From the NCBI RefSeq assembly GCF_036404135.1, contig NZ_DASWPE010000173.1, forward strand, positions 1 through 39,458: DNA of 39,458 bases, read 5' to 3'. The DNA is from Rhodopseudomonas_A sp036404135. Its GTDB lineage: Bacteria; Pseudomonadota; Alphaproteobacteria; Rhizobiales; Xanthobacteraceae. The notes beneath the pieces were generated by a model. It worked only from the letters and a program-made list of their open reading frames with translations. It was not told the DNA's origin and did not search any database. A program made the translations under genes and the position numbers. Positions 16,501 through 23,997 of the stretch are shown here, in pieces; position 1 is the stretch's first letter, and every line of letters begins with the position of its first letter.

Positions 16501-17673
16501 TCAAAACCGCTCGCAGCTATCGGGGCCGATGGCCTCTTCGCCGCTGACATTGCCGACGATCTTGAACTGGCCGCCGTTGACCCGCACCACATACATCGGC
16601 TGGATCGCCTGGTGATCGCCGGCGCGCATGGTCTTCTTGCCCTGCGGCGTGTTCCATTCCAGGCCGCGCATCGCCGCGCGCACCTTGTCGGTCTCGGTGG
16701 ATTGCGCCTTTTCGACCGCGGCCTTGTAGAAATAGACGAGGCCATAGCTGTCGGCGCCGTAGAGGTCGGGGTCGGACTTGGTGGCGGCCTTAAACGCCGC
16801 GACGAAGGTCTTGTTCTCCGGCGTGTCGATTTGCGTCGAATAGCCGACGCCGGTGCCGAAGCCCTCGGCGGCGGCGCCGATCGCCGCGATGTTCTGCGAG
16901 GTCACGGTGCCGGAGGCGCCGACCACCAACAGGTTCTGCAAGAGGCCGAAATCCTGCATCTGGGTCAAAAGCCGCACGGTGTCGTTGCCGGCGACCGAGG
17001 TGTAGAGCACCTCCGGCCGGGCCTGGCGCAATTGCCCGAAATATTGCGTGAAATCCTTGCTGTCGAGCGGCGCGAACACCTCGCCGGCCGGCGTGGCGCC
17101 GAGCGCCTCGACGGTCTTCTTGAAGGTCGCCACGGTGGAGCGGCCCATCTCGTAGTCGGGGCCGAGGAAATACACTTTGGCTTTGGGTTTCTGCTTGATC
17201 ACCCAGGCCGCCAGCGCGGTGGATTGCTGGCTGGCGCGGGCGTTGACCCGAAACACATTGGGCGAACATTTGTCGGTGGTGATGGAATCCGCGAACGACA
17301 CCGTGGTGGCGATCAGCTTGCCGGCGCGCTCCGCGGTCTGGCCGACCGCCAGCGTCGAGCCGGAGTTCACCGTGCCGGTGAGAAAATCCACCTTCTGCAC
17401 GTCGAACAGCTTCTCCGCCTTCTGCACCGCGACCGAGGGGTTGGCTTCCTCGTCCTCGAAGATCAGTTGCACCTGGCGGCCCATGATGCCGCCGGCGGCG
17501 TTGACCTCGCTGGCGGCGAGCTCGAGCCCCCAGCGCACCTGCTGGCCGATCGGCGTGTAGGTGCCGGACAGCGGCGTGACCACGCCGATCTTGATTGGAT
17601 CGGCGGCGAACGCCGGCGCGGTCAGCGCGGTACTGGCGCAGAATGCCGTAAGTATGAGTGCGGTCCTGATCAC
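16501..17673 (-). CDS. Liv-type periplasmic substrate-binding protein
   Basis: A 390-residue LivK-type (type I periplasmic binding) protein. The start is a GTG at 17673 with a strong GGGAGGAG ribosome site; starting there opens a clear signal peptide (MIRTALILTAFCASTALTAP, cleavage after AFA). The mature protein begins ADPIKIGVVTPLSGTYTPIG, then EVNAAGGIMGRQVQLIFEDE, which is standard for the family. Its mature domain resembles amide/short-chain-amide or aromatic binding members rather than a strict leucine binder, but the ligand cannot be told from sequence. It is the first gene of the livKHMGF-like operon and lies 245 bases downstream of hutH on the same strand. Confidence 0.87.
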   Translation of the reverse strand: MIRTALILTAFCASTALTAPAFAADPIKIGVVTPLSGTYTPIGQQVRWGLELAASEVNAAGGIMGRQVQLIFEDEEANPSVAVQKAEKLFDVQKVDFLTGTVNSGSTLAVGQTAERAGKLIATTVSFADSITTDKCSPNVFRVNARASQQSTALAAWVIKQKPKAKVYFLGPDYEMGRSTVATFKKTVEALGATPAGEVFAPLDSKDFTQYFGQLRQARPEVLYTSVAGNDTVRLLTQMQDFGLLQNLLVVGASGTVTSQNIAAIGAAAEGFGTGVGYSTQIDTPENKTFVAAFKAATKSDPDLYGADSYGLVYFYKAAVEKAQSTETDKVRAAMRGLEWNTPQGKKTMRAGDHQAIQPMYVVRVNGGQFKIVGNVSGEEAIGPDSCERF

Positions 17674-17846
17674 GTGATCTCCTCCCGGTGAAGTCTTGTC
17701 GTTGCTGCGGCACTCTGCTGGTGCTGCTTGGGGTCGCGGAACGGCGCTGGCCACCCGATCGCAAGGCTGCTGTGCGACGGGATCGTTCGAGCGGTTGTTG
17801 TGAAATGGCCCGGCGACTGCGGCGATACCGGCGGTTCTTACGACTT

Positions 17847-17856
17847 ACCAATCGGT
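17847..17856. promoter_or_regulatory. Possible TetR-type half-symmetric operator upstream of the Liv operon
   Basis: ACCAATCGGT is a near-perfect 10-base palindrome in the 245-base gap between hutH and the Liv binding-protein gene, about 175 bases upstream of the GTG. Sites of the ACCNNNNGGT kind are bound by some TetR-family repressors. A short match like this can arise by chance, and no TetR gene is in the window. The rest of the gap (17674-17918) shows no gene. Confidence 0.25.
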
Positions 17857-17918
17857 CTCAATATTGTTCGCTGCATTGCACGCGGGATCGGGCGGCAGCG
17901 ATCGGGATGCGCGACCGA

Positions 17919-19472
17919 TCAAGGCAAGGTCGGAAACGGATCGTGCCGCAGTACCGCGACGGCCGCGGCCGGCAACGCGCCGCTTGCCACCAGCGCGGTG
18001 GCCTCGGCGATATCGAGGGCCATGTAGCGATCGCCAGCGAGCGCCGGCACCCGAGCGCGCAACGCGTCGATCACCGCTGCAAGCGCCGGACTGGTCGCAT
18101 GTGGCGCGCGCAGCCCAACGCCTTGCGCCGCCACCAGCAGCTCGATGCCGAGAATGCCGGCGAGATTATCCGCCATCTCCGACAGCCTGCGCGCCGCATG
18201 CGCCGCCATCGAGACATGATCTTCCTGGTTGGCGCTGGTCGGCGTCGAGTCGGTCGAGCAAGGTGCCGCGCGCTGCTTGTTCTCGGCATGCAGCGCCGCT
18301 GCCGTCACTTCCGCGCTCATGAAGCCGGAATGAAGCCCGGGCGCGGAGGCGAGAAACGGCGGCAGGCCGAAATTCAGCGCCGGATCGACCAGCGTGGCGA
18401 TGCGCCGCTCGCTGATCGCGCCGAGTTCTGCAATCGCAAGAGCGATCTGATCGGCCGCGAAGGCCACCGGCTCGGCGTGGAAGTTGCCGCCGGAGACGAT
18501 CTCGCCGCTGTCGACCAGCACCAGCGGATTGTCGGTCACGGCGTTGGCCTCGATGATCAGCGTGCGCGCGGCCTGGGTCAGCAGATCGAAGGCCGCGCCG
18601 GCGACCTGCGGCTGGCAGCGCAGACAATACGGATCCTGCACGCGGGCGTCGCCGTCGAGATGCGAATCGCGGATCGCGCTGCCTTGTAGCAACGCCGTCA
18701 GCGTCGCGCCGGCGGCGATCTGCCCGGCATGGCCGCGCAAGAGCTGGATCTCCGGTCGATACGGCGTCGTCGAGGCCATCGCCGCATCGGCCGACAGCGC
18801 GCCGGTGACGAGACCGGCGCAGGCCAGCCGGTGCGCGCGCAGCAATCCGGAGATCGCATAGGCGGTGGAAAACTGCGTGCCGTTGATCAGCGCCAGGCCT
18901 TCCTTCGGCCCAAGCGTCAATGGCGCAAGACCCGCCGCGTCCAGTGCCGCGCGGCCGGAGATGACCGCGCCGCCGCGCATAGCCTGGCCCTCGCCGATCA
19001 TCACCGCGGTCATATGCGCCAGCGGCGCCAGATCGCCGGAGGCGCCCACCGAGCCCCGCTGCGGCACCCGCGGACAGATCCCGCGCGCCAGCATCGCCTG
19101 CAATTGCTCGATCACCGCGCGGCGCACGCCGGAGGCGCCGCGCCCCAGGGAAATGATCTTCAGCGCCATCATCAACCGCAGCACCGGCTCGGGCATCGGC
19201 GGCCCGACCCCGCAGCAATGCGAGACGATCAGATTGCGCTGCAGCGCCGCGGTCTGCTCGAGCGGAATGCGGCTCGACGCCAGTTTGCCGAAGCCGGTGT
19301 TGATGCCGTAGACCGCGGCGTCCGCGGTGGCGGCCCGCGCGACGAGATCCGCGGCCGCTTCAACGCGCGGCCAGAACGCCGGATCGAGCTGCACCGCCGC
19401 GCCATCGAGCACCCGCGCGAGGTCATCGAGGCTGACCGCGCCGGGCGAAACGACCATCGCCTGATCACTCAT
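17919..19472 (-). CDS. hutH: Histidine ammonia-lyase HutH
   Basis: A 517-residue histidine ammonia-lyase that converts L-histidine to trans-urocanate and ammonia, the first step of histidine use. The MIO cofactor forms from Ala-Ser-Gly in GSVGASGDLAPLAHMTAV near residue 145. Other hallmarks are YGINTGFGKLAS near 52, LINGTQFSTAYAI near 193, VTDNPLVL near 309, and PTSANQEDHVSMA near 407. Length matches the family (about 510). ATG 19472 is chosen; the upstream in-frame extension is not conserved in type. The gene is transcribed leftward, away from the amidohydrolase operon, with a HutC-like operator 124 bases upstream. It is separated from hutUI by about 4.5 kb of rightward genes. Confidence 0.94.
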   Translation of the reverse strand: MSDQAMVVSPGAVSLDDLARVLDGAAVQLDPAFWPRVEAAADLVARAATADAAVYGINTGFGKLASSRIPLEQTAALQRNLIVSHCCGVGPPMPEPVLRLMMALKIISLGRGASGVRRAVIEQLQAMLARGICPRVPQRGSVGASGDLAPLAHMTAVMIGEGQAMRGGAVISGRAALDAAGLAPLTLGPKEGLALINGTQFSTAYAISGLLRAHRLACAGLVTGALSADAAMASTTPYRPEIQLLRGHAGQIAAGATLTALLQGSAIRDSHLDGDARVQDPYCLRCQPQVAGAAFDLLTQAARTLIIEANAVTDNPLVLVDSGEIVSGGNFHAEPVAFAADQIALAIAELGAISERRIATLVDPALNFGLPPFLASAPGLHSGFMSAEVTAAALHAENKQRAAPCSTDSTPTSANQEDHVSMAAHAARRLSEMADNLAGILGIELLVAAQGVGLRAPHATSPALAAVIDALRARVPALAGDRYMALDIAEATALVASGALPAAAVAVLRHDPFPTLP

Positions 19473-19595
19473 CGCCCGTCCACATCCCGCCGTCGGCGCA
19501 TTCCGCCCGGATCCGGCTCGCCGAGCAATAGCGGATTCCTGCAACCGGCTCGATCATATTGTGGTCGAGCCGCCGCGGCTTGACGGCCCCTTCGT

Positions 19596-19609
19596 TATGT
19601 CTATACATA
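19596..19609. promoter_or_regulatory. HutC-like operator between hutH and the amidohydrolase operon
   Basis: The site TATGTCTATACATA is an imperfect palindrome in the 261-base divergent region. The same core TGTCTATACA recurs at 26966-26975 and, inverted, at 32091-32100, each upstream of hut-type genes. HutC regulators of the GntR family are known to bind such TGTnTAnACA dyads and to be released by urocanate. It probably represses both hutH (leftward) and the rightward operon. Confidence 0.75.
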
Positions 19610-19733
19610 TAGCGCTTTGCAGCCTGCAACGCGGCCCGGAGCCGGCACATTTTATGCAGAAATTTGTTGCGGCAAACCTGTGACGTCACACCATGGAGCG
19701 GCCGCCACGCATCAGCCAGGAAGGGACCCCGCC

Positions 19734-19917
19734 ATGCGTCAACTTGCCCTCCTCGCGACCACCTTCGCGGCCCGGCCGCATCAAGGCCGAGATCGCCGTC
19801 GATCTGCCGCACCCGCGCTCCTACAAGATCAAAACCACGCCGGAATTCGTCAGGCTGAAAGAACGCCTGGTCGAAGAAATCCGCGCCGAAGCCCTGAAGG
19901 TCGCCGCCGATGTCTGA
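19734..19917 (+). pseudogene. Deletion scar: start of an ABC substrate-binding-protein gene joined to the end of an ABC ATPase gene
   Basis: An ATG at 19734 with an AGGAAGGGA ribosome site opens a signal-peptide-like start (MRQLALLATTFAA) in one frame. From about 19768 a different frame reads RPGRIKAEIAVDLPHPRSYK and continues to a TGA at 19915-19917. That second part matches the C-terminal tail of NitT/TauT-type ATPases; compare NPGRAKALIDVPFERPRN and QRPSHLLATIPIELARPRD in the two intact ATPases of this window. Neither piece is a whole protein. The simplest reading is an internal deletion in a binding protein-permease-ATPase operon whose two ends fused. The ATPase stop still overlaps the next ATG by 8 bases, a relic of the old operon. 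Confidence 0.72.
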
Positions 19918-21142
19918 CCATGCTTCACCCGTCGACGGCGCCCGCGTGCTCGCCGATCTCACTGCGCTGCGCTGTTTCGGCGCCTATAAGACCGGGGTGC
20001 ACAAGCCGACCTTCTCGGCGCCGCATCTCGCCTCGCTGCATTGGCTCGCGGAAAAACTTCCCGACGCCGGGCTCCGCGCCACGATCGACGGCATCGGCAA
20101 CGTATTCGGCACCAGCGCTAAGCCAGGCTTGAAGCTACTCGCCGGCTCGCATCTGGAAAGCCAGAACTACGCCGGCTGGCTCGACGGGCCGCTCGGGGTG
20201 ATCTACGCGCTGGAAGCCGCGCGCGTCATCAACCGCGATCCGGGCATCCCAGGCGCCGTCGAGGTTGCGTCATGGTGCGACGAGGAAGGCCATTTCGGAT
20301 CATTGCTCGGCAGCCGCTCCTATATCGGCGACGTCAGCGAGGCCGAACTCGACGCCGCGCGCGACCGCAGCAATGGCCGGCCGATGCGCGAGGCGTTGCG
20401 CGACGCCGGTCTTGAAGGCCGGCCGCGTATCACCGCCGAACCCGGCCGCCACATCGGCTATCTCGAGGCCCATATCGAACAGGGCGACACGCTGGAAAGC
20501 GGCGGGCTTGCGATCGGCGTGGTGACGTCGATCGTCGGCATCTGGCAATATCGTATCGCGTTTGTCGGCGAACAGAACCACGCCGGCACCACGCGGATGG
20601 CGGTGCGCAAGGACGCCGGGCTGGCGCTTGCGAAATTCTGCGTCGCGATCGATCAGCGTTTCCCCGCAATCTCCGGCCCGCGCACGGTGTGGACCACCGG
20701 ACGCATTAGGCTAGAGCCCGGCGCGCCGAGCATCATCCCGGGCGAAGCCGAAATGCTGTTTCAGATTCGCGACGACGATCCGGCGGTGATCGAACGGCTG
20801 GAGGCGCTGCTGCACGGCATGGCGGATGACGCCAGCGCGCAAGGCCCATGCCGCGTCGTTGTGGAGCGCGTCCGCACCGGCGCGCCCGCGCGTATGGACC
20901 CGATGTTTCACCGCGCCATCGAGGCGGCGAGCGCTGAGCTCGCCGGCGGCCGTTCGCTGCGGATGCCGAGCGGCGCCGGCCACGACGCCCAGGTGCTGGC
21001 CCGGATCATGCCGGCCGGCATGCTGTTCGTGCCGTCGATCGGCGGCGTCAGCCACCACTGGACAGAGGACACCAGCGACGCCGACATCGTCACCGGCGCG
21101 CGGGTGTTCGTCGAGGCCTGCCGCCGCCTGCTCGCGGGGTGA
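19910..21142 (+). CDS. M20-family amidohydrolase (N-carbamoyl-amino-acid/allantoate hydrolase type), HutC-linked
   Basis: A 410-residue zinc-dependent amidohydrolase of the M20 AllC/N-carbamoyl-L-amino-acid hydrolase group. Recognisable segments are LLAGSHLESQNYAGWLDGPLG near residue 75 (given in outline), CDEEGHFGSLLGSRSY near 123, EAHIEQGDTLES near 186, GEQNHAGTTRMAVRKDAG near 221, and GAGHDAQVLARIMP near 353. The usual His-x-Asp at the first metal motif reads His-Leu-Glu here, and the usual Pro after GTT is Arg, so the substrate may differ. It would cleave an N-acyl, N-formyl or N-carbamoyl amino acid. It follows the transporter scar and lies 91 bases before the cyclodeaminase-like gene, downstream of a HutC-like operator. 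With no hutG in the window it is a candidate N-formylglutamate or N-carbamoylglutamate hydrolase. Confidence 0.8.
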   Translation: MSDHASPVDGARVLADLTALRCFGAYKTGVHKPTFSAPHLASLHWLAEKLPDAGLRATIDGIGNVFGTSAKPGLKLLAGSHLESQNYAGWLDGPLGVIYALEAARVINRDPGIPGAVEVASWCDEEGHFGSLLGSRSYIGDVSEAELDAARDRSNGRPMREALRDAGLEGRPRITAEPGRHIGYLEAHIEQGDTLESGGLAIGVVTSIVGIWQYRIAFVGEQNHAGTTRMAVRKDAGLALAKFCVAIDQRFPAISGPRTVWTTGRIRLEPGAPSIIPGEAEMLFQIRDDDPAVIERLEALLHGMADDASAQGPCRVVVERVRTGAPARMDPMFHRAIEAASAELAGGRSLRMPSGAGHDAQVLARIMPAGMLFVPSIGGVSHHWTEDTSDADIVTGARVFVEACRRLLAG

Positions 21143-21233
21143 CGCCTTCGAACTAACAGACGCGTTGCGGCGCCTGGCCGTCTTGCCTAGCCGAACCAGC
21201 CGAGCGCAAAGCGCGGCAACAAGGAGAAGCCTC

Positions 21234-22235
21234 TTGCCCCCGATCTATATCGACTTTCTCAATCGCCTCGACATCGAAGAGCTGAAGATCACCGACGACG
21301 AGATTCTTGCGGCGGTGGAAGGCGGGCTGCTCAGCCAGGGCCGCGGCGAAACCGTGATCGAGCCGCGCATGCATCTCGAGCCCGGCGTGGCGAACGGGCA
21401 TTTCAACGTGCTGCGCGGCGCCATCAAGCCGCCGATCGATTCCGCAGGCGTCAAGATCGTCGGCGACTTCGTCGACAATTACAAACTCGGCTTTCCCTCG
21501 GAGCTGGCGATGCTGGCGCTGTTCGATCCGCGCACCGGCGCGCCGAAGGCGATCCTCGATGCCGGCGGCATCACCGACATGCGCACCGGCGCGGTGACCG
21601 CGATCGGTGCCAAGCATCTGGCGCGCAAGAATTCGAAGATCCTCGGCCATGTCGGCGCGCGCGGCACCGCCTATTGGAACGTGCGGCTGCTCGATCACCT
21701 GTTCGATTTCGACGAGATCCGGGTGCATTCGCGCCGCCCGGAGAGCCGCGACGCCTTTGCCACACGGCTGAGCGCGGATCTTGGCAAGCCGGTGATCGCG
21801 ACGTCCGACTGGCAGGCTTGCGTCGAAGGCGCCGACATCGTGGTCGAGGCCTCGCGGCTCGACCAGCCCACGCCGATGCTGAAGACCGCGTGGATCAAGC
21901 AAGGCGCGCTGGTGGTGCCCTACGGCACGATGAGCGCGGTCGAATTGTCGCTCACCGACATCATGAGCAAGATGGTGGTCGACGACTGGGGGCAGTGCAA
22001 GGGCGGCAAGTTCGGCAGCCTGCGCGCCCATGTCGAGGCCGGCAAATTGTCGGAGACGACGCTGCATGCCGAGTTGGGACAGATCGTCGCCGGGCTGAAG
22101 CCCGGGCGGCAGAGCGAGGACGAGACCAATCTGTTCTGGCATCGCGGACTGTCGCTGTCGGACATCGCGCTCGGTCACGCCATGCTGGAAAAATCCAAGC
22201 GGCTCGGCCTCGGCCAGCGGCTGCGCTTCGCGTGA
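21234..22235 (+). CDS. Ornithine cyclodeaminase / mu-crystallin family protein
   Basis: A 333-residue member of the ornithine cyclodeaminase/mu-crystallin family, a Rossmann-fold NAD(P)-dependent group. The start is a TTG at 21234 with AAGGAG seven bases upstream; it gives MPPIYIDFLNRLDIEELKIT. Family features include ESAM-like GFPSELAMLALFDPRTGAPK near residue 85, the DAGGITDMRTGAVTAIGAKH stretch near 106, and a nucleotide-binding loop GHVGARGTAYWNV near 135. That loop differs from the usual GxGxQA, so the cofactor or reaction may be unusual. Members deaminate ornithine, reduce cyclic imines or make alanine-type products, so the reaction here is open. It is co-oriented with the M20 hydrolase and probably co-transcribed. 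Confidence 0.78.
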   Translation: MPPIYIDFLNRLDIEELKITDDEILAAVEGGLLSQGRGETVIEPRMHLEPGVANGHFNVLRGAIKPPIDSAGVKIVGDFVDNYKLGFPSELAMLALFDPRTGAPKAILDAGGITDMRTGAVTAIGAKHLARKNSKILGHVGARGTAYWNVRLLDHLFDFDEIRVHSRRPESRDAFATRLSADLGKPVIATSDWQACVEGADIVVEASRLDQPTPMLKTAWIKQGALVVPYGTMSAVELSLTDIMSKMVVDDWGQCKGGKFGSLRAHVEAGKLSETTLHAELGQIVAGLKPGRQSEDETNLFWHRGLSLSDIALGHAMLEKSKRLGLGQRLRFA

Positions 22236-22257
22236 ACGCTTCGCACAATGGCCGTGC

Positions 22258-22367
22258 CGTCATTGCGAGCCGAGGACGGCGCGCAGCGACGTCCGAACAG
22301 CGAAGCAATCCAGGGGCTGCAGGCGTGACCCTGGATTGCTTCGTCGCAAGGGCTCCTCGCAATGACG
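22258..22367. repeat. Palindromic intergenic repeat, copy 1
   Basis: A 110-base imperfect palindrome beginning CGTCATTGCGAGC and ending GCTCCTCGCAATGACG, with inner arms GCGAAGCAATCCAG and CTGGATTGCTTCG. The same element recurs at 23291-23373 and 29188-29298. It can fold into a long hairpin and fills most of the gap between the cyclodeaminase-like gene and the next gene. It carries no reading frame. Confidence 0.9.
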
Positions 22368-22395
22368 AACTTGGACGCCGCGCTATATTGAGATC

Positions 22396-23241
22396 ATGAT
22401 GAGTACGCCGCTGACGCTTAGCACGGGAACGATGCCCTGGATCGCCAATGCGCGGATGTACGCGGTCGATCAAGCGGCGGCGGCGGCGTGGCGCGAGCTG
22501 TTCGGCTGGCTGGCGGCGACAAGCAACGTCGATCTGCAAGTCATCGATCACGCCTTTCCGGCGCCGCTGTCGGAGCTGTGGTCGCGGCCCGACCTCGGCT
22601 ACGGCTTCATGTGCGGCTTGCCGTTCACGCGCGCCGCGCCGAAGCCGCAGCCGGTCGCCGCACCGCTGCTGCTGAATGCGCCCGTTCCCGGGCGGCCGCT
22701 GTACCAGACGCGCTTGGTCGTGCGGGCGGAGTCAAACTATCAATCGCTGGAAGACACCTTCGGCAGCCGGCTCGGCTACACCGTGGCGGACTCGCATTCC
22801 GGCTACAACGCACTGCGCCACCATCTGCTGCCGTATTGGCGTTCGCGCGGCCAGCTTTATCGCGAAAGCATCGGGCCGCTGGTGACGCCGCAGCGGGTGA
22901 TCGAGGCGGTGCTGGCCGGCGATATCGACGTCGGGCCGCTCGATGGCTATGCGCTCGATCTGATGCTGCGGCATCAGCCGGAGTTCGCCTCACAGATCAG
23001 GATCGTCGCCAGCACCGACGCGGCGCCGATTCCCTTTCTGGTGGCGAGCCCACAATGTCCGGCTGACGTCGTCGAGGCGCTGCGGTCGGCACTACTGACC
23101 TTCGGCGATGACGCCAGCTGCGCAGCTTTGCGCGAAAAGCTGTGCCTGCAAGGCTTCGCGCCGGTGCATGTCACGGACTACGATGTGATTACGGCCTGGG
23201 CCGCCGAGGCTGACGCCGCGGGCTATGCGCAGCCGGGCTAG
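22396..23241 (+). CDS. PhnD/SsuA/transferrin-like substrate-binding protein lacking a signal peptide
   Basis: A 281-residue protein of the phosphonate-binding (PhnD-like) periplasmic fold. Visible features are a first strand reading LTLSTGTMPWIANARMYAVD, LGYGFMCGLPFTRA near residue 70, LVVRAESNYQSLEDTFGSRL near 105, ADSHSGYNALRHHLLPYW near 130 (the family's S-x-S-G-x-N signature), and AVLAGDIDVGPLDGYALDLM near 169. No signal peptide or lipobox is present, so unlike true binding proteins it may stay in the cytoplasm or be used as a sensor or enzyme. It is flanked by two palindromic repeats and precedes the convergent hutD. Function is unknown. Confidence 0.72.
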   Translation: MMSTPLTLSTGTMPWIANARMYAVDQAAAAAWRELFGWLAATSNVDLQVIDHAFPAPLSELWSRPDLGYGFMCGLPFTRAAPKPQPVAAPLLLNAPVPGRPLYQTRLVVRAESNYQSLEDTFGSRLGYTVADSHSGYNALRHHLLPYWRSRGQLYRESIGPLVTPQRVIEAVLAGDIDVGPLDGYALDLMLRHQPEFASQIRIVASTDAAPIPFLVASPQCPADVVEALRSALLTFGDDASCAALREKLCLQGFAPVHVTDYDVITAWAAEADAAGYAQPG

Positions 23242-23290
23242 AGATGCCTGCTGGCGCGGGATGACTCTCGGTGGCACGGATCGCCAGTTC

Positions 23291-23373
23291 CGTCATTGCG
23301 AGGAGTTCTTGCGACGAAGCAATCCAGTCCTCGCAGGTTGCCTCTGGATTGCTTCGCTTCGCTCGCAATGACG
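23291..23373. repeat. Palindromic intergenic repeat, copy 2 (short form)
   Basis: An 83-base version of the same palindrome with both ends (CGTCATTGCGAG and CTCGCAATGACG) and the inner GACGAAGCAATCCAG / CTGGATTGCTTCG arms, but a shorter loop and one shortened arm. It lies between the convergent ends of the PhnD-like gene and hutD, where its hairpin could help end transcription from both sides. Confidence 0.88.
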
Positions 23374-23396
23374 CGGCTGACGGTGCCGATTTTAGG

Positions 23397-23987
23397 TCAT
23401 CCTGGTAGCGCGGCAGGGCGCAGCAGCACCAGATAGCACGCGCTCGCTTCGGCCGGCACAATCTGCACGCCGAAATCCGGGTCACGCTGCAACAGCGCGG
23501 CGTCGCGCGGCGCCAGCGTCTCGCGCGCGCTGCCGGTTATGACCTCGATGCGGCCCCGCAACGCCACCACCACCGCGATGTCGCAATCTTCGAACTCGCA
23601 GCGCGTCGCTTCCGCACAGCGCAGCAGCCGATGCTGCCAGCGTCCGCGCCGGGTCATCACGTTGAGGTCGGTGGTCTCGCCGTCGATCAGCTTCGCCTGC
23701 GTCGCAACGTCGCCGGCAAACGCGACCGGCGCAGTCTCCTGCGTCAGCGTCAACGGCGGCGCGCCGCCGACGATTAGTTCAAGTCCGTGGCCCTGCACAA
23801 TCGCCAGCGTGCGATCGACGCCGGGAAAGCTGGAGAACGGACCGTCCGACGCCACCCGCGCCATGCTGATCCGCCAGTCGAACGTCTCCAGCGAGGCGCC
23901 CCGCGGCGACGCGGCGATTTCGGTGGTCGAGCCGCCGCCGTTTTTCCACGGCATGCTCTTGCAACTGCTCGCCCGGATGATCCGCAA
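23397..23987 (-). CDS. hutD: HutD-family protein
   Basis: A 196-residue cupin-like HutD protein. The hallmark MPWKNGGGSTTEIA is near residue 12, with DWRISMARVASDGPFSSFPG near 40 and DRTLAIVQGHGLEL near 60. The start is read as TTG at 23987 (MRIIRASSCKSMPWKNGG), close after a GAGGCG site and 10 bases past the hutU stop; a longer frame with an upstream ATG would lie inside hutU. HutD proteins bind formylated or related hut intermediates and are thought to protect against too much flux through the pathway. It is last in the hutI-hutU-hutD order. Confidence 0.85.
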   Translation of the reverse strand: MRIIRASSCKSMPWKNGGGSTTEIAASPRGASLETFDWRISMARVASDGPFSSFPGVDRTLAIVQGHGLELIVGGAPPLTLTQETAPVAFAGDVATQAKLIDGETTDLNVMTRRGRWQHRLLRCAEATRCEFEDCDIAVVVALRGRIEVITGSARETLAPRDAALLQRDPDFGVQIVPAEASACYLVLLRPAALPG

Positions 23988-23997
23988 GGGCCGCGCC

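Noticed and set aside
19617..20132. A 171-codon plus-strand frame through the start of the M20 gene
   Set aside because: Only its internal ATG at 19734 and the next dozen codons look real (remnant signal peptide). The rest is an out-of-frame reading of the ATPase tail and the M20 gene.
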